64,000 nt of DNA, from contig DF820463.1 of the NCBI GenBank assembly GCA_000739535.1, positions 53,517-117,516 of the forward strand. Direction: 5' to 3'. Shown one piece after another: positions 61,190 to 64,000 of the stretch. The notes under the pieces are model-generated. The model worked only from the letters and a program-made list of their open reading frames with translations, was not told the DNA's origin and made no database searches. Each line of letters starts with the position of its first letter. Within the stretch, counting starts at the first letter, position 1. This DNA comes from Candidatus Vecturithrix granuli. GTDB taxonomy: Bacteria; Moduliflexota; Moduliflexia; Moduliflexales; Moduliflexaceae. The position numbers were made by a program, and so were the translations under genes.

Positions 61190-62611
61190 TCAAGAACGTT
61201 TCTTTCGGCGCAGAAATCCCAGGCCGGCCAGTCCAAGACCAAGCAAAATCAGAGTACCGGGTTCAGGCATGACTTCCACCGTAAATGTGGCTGTCTGAAA
61301 ATCTTGAAAGCCTAGCAGAGAGAAATTCTTATGCCACAACTCCAGACTTAACAGGCTGCCTGTTTCAAACTCTTTCTTAAATAGTGGACCGATTGAAAGG
61401 TCAAAATCTGGAAGCGAGGCATCTAACATGGCGATGGAACCGGCTAATCCGATCCCCAGGTCAGTTTCACTATTGAAGGTGTTCCTGGCTATCGAGAACG
61501 TGGGAGTGATATTCAGGTCTTCATAGGGCATCATAATCTCGACGCTTCCGCCAAACGGAAACTCGACAACTTCCCCTGTCCCAAGGTCCAGACTAATTGT
61601 CAAGTTCGGGTTGAACGAAAAGGCCTGCTCAATATCAAAATCCGGCCCAAGGATAACATCCAGAATATTATAATCGATCACCCAGGCACTCCCCTCAAGC
61701 GACGGCAGTCCCATCAGGGTTGTAGCAATACTGTCAACATCAAGGCCGACATAGAAGGCATCATCCGATCCAGTTGAAGAAAGCGTATCGCCCCCGGTCA
61801 GCGAACCCGTGGTGTCAATATCCGGCATCCAAACCGTCATGGTTCCCAAATCCACGGTTCCCACATCTTCCACTTCTATTCCGAGAGGAATTTCTACCCC
61901 TTCCTCGAGATCAGCATAGACTTCACCAAATAAGCTCAGTTGTCCATTGCCATCCCTGTTAAAGGCAAAAATTTCGAGTGCTTTGTTTACGTCAAGGGTA
62001 ACACCACCGCTTGTACAAGCTCCTGCGGCACATAACTCTGCCTGGATAGAAGCATATACGTCGAAGATCAAATCAGCATACGTCTGGAGCTCAGGGAAAT
62101 TGGTGGTGAAAAATGCTGCCGGATTCACAGAATACTGGGAGGAGATGGTAAAGGTTTCACCAGGTTGAACGTTCTCAGGATAGATAAGCTCGACATTCAC
62201 CGGATAAGAAACATTGACTGAGCCGCTATCCAATTTGAAGCCAAACTCCAGACCGATCTCTCCATCTGTCGCAGTATCCACCTCAGCACCGGTCGTAGTG
62301 TCAATTGTCACTGCATCCCAGCACCCACCACCTAGCCACCAGGGCGCACAACCTGCAGGGACTATTGTGACTTTTCCTCCGACAAAACCACCAACCGGAT
62401 CTGGGTTTACATTCCATTCGAAAAAAGGCCAAAACTTAGAGTAATCGATGATAAAACTCGAACCGGAACTCCACATGCTCTGGTCAGATGTCTCAAAGGT
62501 CAAATCCTGGCTGTAGGATGCTGCATAGGCGACGGAAAATGGAGCGAGCAGCAAGACAACTCCTATCACTATGATAGGAAACCTGTTATGAGTGTTTGCC
62601 AATGCTTTCAT
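61190..62611 (-). CDS. PEP-CTERM sorting-domain surface protein
   Basis: About 473 residues. The start MKALANTHNRFPIIVIGVVL and a cleavage site near VAYA form a signal peptide; the frame is open to a TTG at 62692, but the N-terminal extension lacks support. The C terminus has VMPEPGTLILLGLGLAGLGF followed by RRKKRS, the PEP-CTERM motif, membrane helix and basic tail recognised by exosortase EpsH-type systems. The mature part is acidic, Gly/Thr/Asp-rich beta-like sequence with a Cys-Trp loop (CAPWWLGGGCWDAV). It is probably secreted and involved in surface matrix or floc formation. A cyclic-dinucleotide riboswitch lies upstream on the same strand. Confidence 0.88.
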   Translation of the reverse strand: MKALANTHNRFPIIVIGVVLLLAPFSVAYAASYSQDLTFETSDQSMWSSGSSFIIDYSKFWPFFEWNVNPDPVGGFVGGKVTIVPAGCAPWWLGGGCWDAVTIDTTTGAEVDTATDGEIGLEFGFKLDSGSVNVSYPVNVELIYPENVQPGETFTISSQYSVNPAAFFTTNFPELQTYADLIFDVYASIQAELCAAGACTSGGVTLDVNKALEIFAFNRDGNGQLSLFGEVYADLEEGVEIPLGIEVEDVGTVDLGTMTVWMPDIDTTGSLTGGDTLSSTGSDDAFYVGLDVDSIATTLMGLPSLEGSAWVIDYNILDVILGPDFDIEQAFSFNPNLTISLDLGTGEVVEFPFGGSVEIMMPYEDLNITPTFSIARNTFNSETDLGIGLAGSIAMLDASLPDFDLSIGPLFKKEFETGSLLSLELWHKNFSLLGFQDFQTATFTVEVMPEPGTLILLGLGLAGLGFLRRKKRS

Positions 62612-62970
62612 AATTTTTGCTTCTATGTACATCAAACGGCTCGCTTGATCAATGTCCCATAACACGCCGATGCCTATTCGGGGATATGCCAATCGCGCCG
62701 ATTGACAGACATAACTCCTTTATGATGATATACAGACATGTTCATCATGTCAGGAGATGAGCACCCACCTCAAACCGTCTGTTCTCGGGTCATGAGCATG
62801 AGGCGAATCATCCCTTGTCTTCCAAGCTCCAAAGACTCCATAAAAGAATAGAATCACTTCTTATGGGTTGTTGAAATGAATCATAAGCGTACTCGTCACT
62901 CATTTCAGAAGTTATGGTGAATTACCCGGTGATGCGTCATGCCCGGCTATCGGGGTATTGCTGTCAGGCA
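62612..62970 (-). promoter_or_regulatory. Long 5' leader between riboswitch and PEP-CTERM gene
   Basis: About 360 bases without a supported gene. A 12-codon frame MSVNRRDWHIPE (62674-62712) follows AAAGGAG, but the spacing of two bases is too short for efficient initiation. A GCCCGGC-containing hairpin near 62935-62965 lies directly beyond the riboswitch terminator. The length of this leader is unusual for a terminator-type switch. Confidence 0.4.
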
Positions 62971-63092
62971 TAAAAAAACCGGGTAACCTTCTCCAGGCAA
63001 CCCGGCTGTCTTAGAATTGATGACTGATCGTCAATCTCAAGGCCCGTAGCTTTCTGCCCCCATCTCACGGTGGGTTTGGTTTTTTCTGGTGT
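62971..63092 (-). promoter_or_regulatory. Cyclic di-GMP-I (GEMM) type riboswitch with terminator
   Basis: On the minus strand: AAACCCACC, GTGA (GNRA loop), GATGGGGGCAGAAAGCTACGGGCC, a variable hairpin (ATTGACGATCAGTCATCAAT), then AAGACAGCCGGGTTGCC. The GNRA loop arm, AAAGCYACGGG and GCCGGGTTGCC elements in this order are the GEMM-I aptamer pattern. GCCGGGTTGCC (62996-63006) can instead pair with GGTTACCCGG (62979-62988), followed by seven U, giving an intrinsic terminator. Ligand binding would hold the 3' strand in the aptamer and permit read-through, an ON switch for the PEP-CTERM gene. The joining segment reads CAGAAAGC where ACGCAAAGC is common, so c-di-GMP and cGAMP specificity cannot be told apart. 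Confidence 0.72.
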
Positions 63093-63660
63093 GTAAAACG
63101 GAAATTTTTGATAGATGTTTATTCTATATTTTACAGCAAAATTTATGCCAAACTCCCCTATCACGTTAAAAAAATTGTTAACATGCCTGAACTTCTTACA
63201 TAATCAGTCGAATAAAAATTCATGTTTGAATAATATGGGTGAAAAATTCTCTCCTCTGATCTTAAAAAATGCCGATAAATGTAAATTATTTCGACACCCC
63301 TGTATTTTTTATATAGAAATTATGATTGTAACTATTTGTAAAAAAATGAGCTATGAAAAAATTATATTGGTGTAAAGAAAACCGACACTGTTTTTTCAAG
63401 AAAAAGAAAATTTAAACACAACTCATTATAAAATAAAGAGATAATGTTTTTATAGATCTGTAAAAAATTTCGACAGGGCATTTTGATCCCCTGTGACATT
63501 TCTCAAGAAATTCATGATGAATTTTAGGAGAGAACCTCTTTGCTCAATATCCTGACACAGAATCCAATTGCTGAATAATACTTTGAGGATGATAGGATGA
63601 TATTGAGAACGGTCTGACCTCCATTTTTCTTGACACAAATCGAATCTGATGGAGGGGAAG
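63093..63660. other. AT-rich intergenic region; no gene supported
   Basis: About 570 bases of low-GC sequence. Frames at 63115-63375 (+) and 63450-63734 (-) lack ribosome binding sites and recognisable motifs. The second begins with TTG in a frame overlapping the small gene at 63661, and could be the frameshifted remainder of a longer lost gene. Confidence 0.4.
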
Positions 63661-63801
63661 TTATTGACTGGAGACGTTGGAACGGGTGAAAATAGTCCGA
63701 AATATTTTGTCATCTTGAATTTTAAACACTTCAAACCCTAACCAGGACATCTGAATGCCATTGTTCAAGGTTGTACAATCAACAATCGATGTAATCTTCA
63801 T
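63661..63801 (-). CDS. Possible small protein or remnant (46 aa)
   Basis: An ATG at 63801 preceded by GAGGAGGAAGAACCT, a very strong ribosome binding site. It encodes 46 residues beginning MKITSIVDCTTLNNGIQMSW and containing FEVFKIQDDKIFRTIF. No family was recognised. An overlapping frame continues downstream to 63450, so this may be the first part of a gene broken by a frameshift. The initiation signal is the main support. Confidence 0.35.
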   Translation of the reverse strand: MKITSIVDCTTLNNGIQMSWLGFEVFKIQDDKIFRTIFTRSNVSSQ

Positions 63802-63881
63802 AGGTTCTTCCTCCTCGCAGCTCATTATTCATATAAGTACCTGGACAAAATTGTGGTCAAGAAAATTAATTCATCTGAGAA

Positions 63882-64000
63882 GCTGTTTTAAAAGTCCATG
63901 CAACGGGCATTTCGAGAGAAGTGAACAGGAGTATCAAAGCTCTGCTTTGACAGCGAAAGCAGAGCTTTCGCACTCCTCACCTGCAAACTTTTAAAACAGC
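63882..64000. mobile_element. MITE-like element with 14-bp perfect terminal inverted repeats
   Basis: GCTGTTTTAAAAGT (63882-63895) and ACTTTTAAAACAGC (63987-64000) are perfect inverted ends of a 119-base element. A family A palindrome (63927-63977) is nested inside. No open frame fits. The right end coincides with the window edge, so flanking duplication cannot be checked and the repeats may extend further. Confidence 0.6.
63927..63977. repeat. Palindromic repeat, family A (copy 4), nested in MITE-like element
   Basis: AGGAGTATCAAAGCTCTGCT and AGCAGAGCTTTCGCACTCCT are inverted arms with a few mismatches on the left arm (ATCAAAG for GCGAAAG). It is the most diverged family A copy here. Confidence 0.7.

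Noticed and set aside
62674..62712. 12-codon leader peptide before the PEP-CTERM gene
   Set aside because: Spacing of two bases between AAAGGAG and ATG is too short, and the peptide has no regulatory codon run.

Overview
The window reads as a chromosomal segment of an uncultured-type, Gram-negative-like bacterium. Supporting traits are a PEP-CTERM surface protein, a GEMM-type cyclic-dinucleotide riboswitch, a methyl-accepting chemotaxis protein, the MEP isoprenoid genes ispD and ispF, CarD, RNase Y, a 6S RNA and many secreted ABC binding proteins. The gene style recalls candidate phyla such as Modulibacteria/KSB3, but that is a recollection-based inference and no taxonomic marker settles it. 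Base composition is mid-range by eye. Intergenic regions are unusually rich in short palindromic repeats of at least four families.

Layout. 1-863 is the tail of a chemotaxis receptor. 1401-11829 (minus strand) holds two interleaved ABC importers: a complete peptide system (DppD, DppF, DppA, DppB, DppC) lies between the binding protein and the two permeases of a sugar-type system, and a PLP trans-sulfuration enzyme closes the cluster. A divergent GntR regulator and an Isf-like flavoprotein follow (12102-13475). 13540-17719 carries a Clp1-like kinase, YggT, ProC, a TPR membrane protein and IspF. 17751-28500 is an insertion-like island that separates ispF from ispD. It contains a truncated ATPase, an orphan antitoxin-like gene, a 1510-residue nuclease-like/Ski2-type helicase and a roughly 1740-residue exonuclease-RecQ-UvrD fusion. 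28626-33743 is ispD, PIN/TRAM protein, carD, ymdB and rny, followed by a 6S RNA (34106-34303). 34718-41573 is the standard bacterial translation cluster thrS-infC-rpmI-rplT-pheS-pheT with tRNA-Val(GAC). 41793-48258 (plus) holds a YbjN-like protein with PspA, methionine aminopeptidase, a large unknown protein, threonine aldolase and a DUF434 protein. 48279-53196 has a methyltransferase and a giant membrane glycosyltransferase fusion.

53445-57105 is the most striking part. A second, archaeal/spirochaete-type phenylalanyl-tRNA synthetase (alpha and beta) is preceded by a 29-codon, Phe-rich leader peptide and two tandem terminators whose arms can re-pair as a relay. The cell therefore appears to carry two complete PheRS enzymes, and the archaeal-type one appears to be controlled by ribosome-mediated transcription attenuation. 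After it come a CnoX-like thioredoxin, a GlpV-like binding protein, a secreted alpha/beta hydrolase and the PEP-CTERM protein with its riboswitch leader. The window ends in a MITE-like element.

All calls come from reading the sequence. No database search or folding program was run; start sites were moved where a Shine-Dalgarno sequence or an overlap argued for it.
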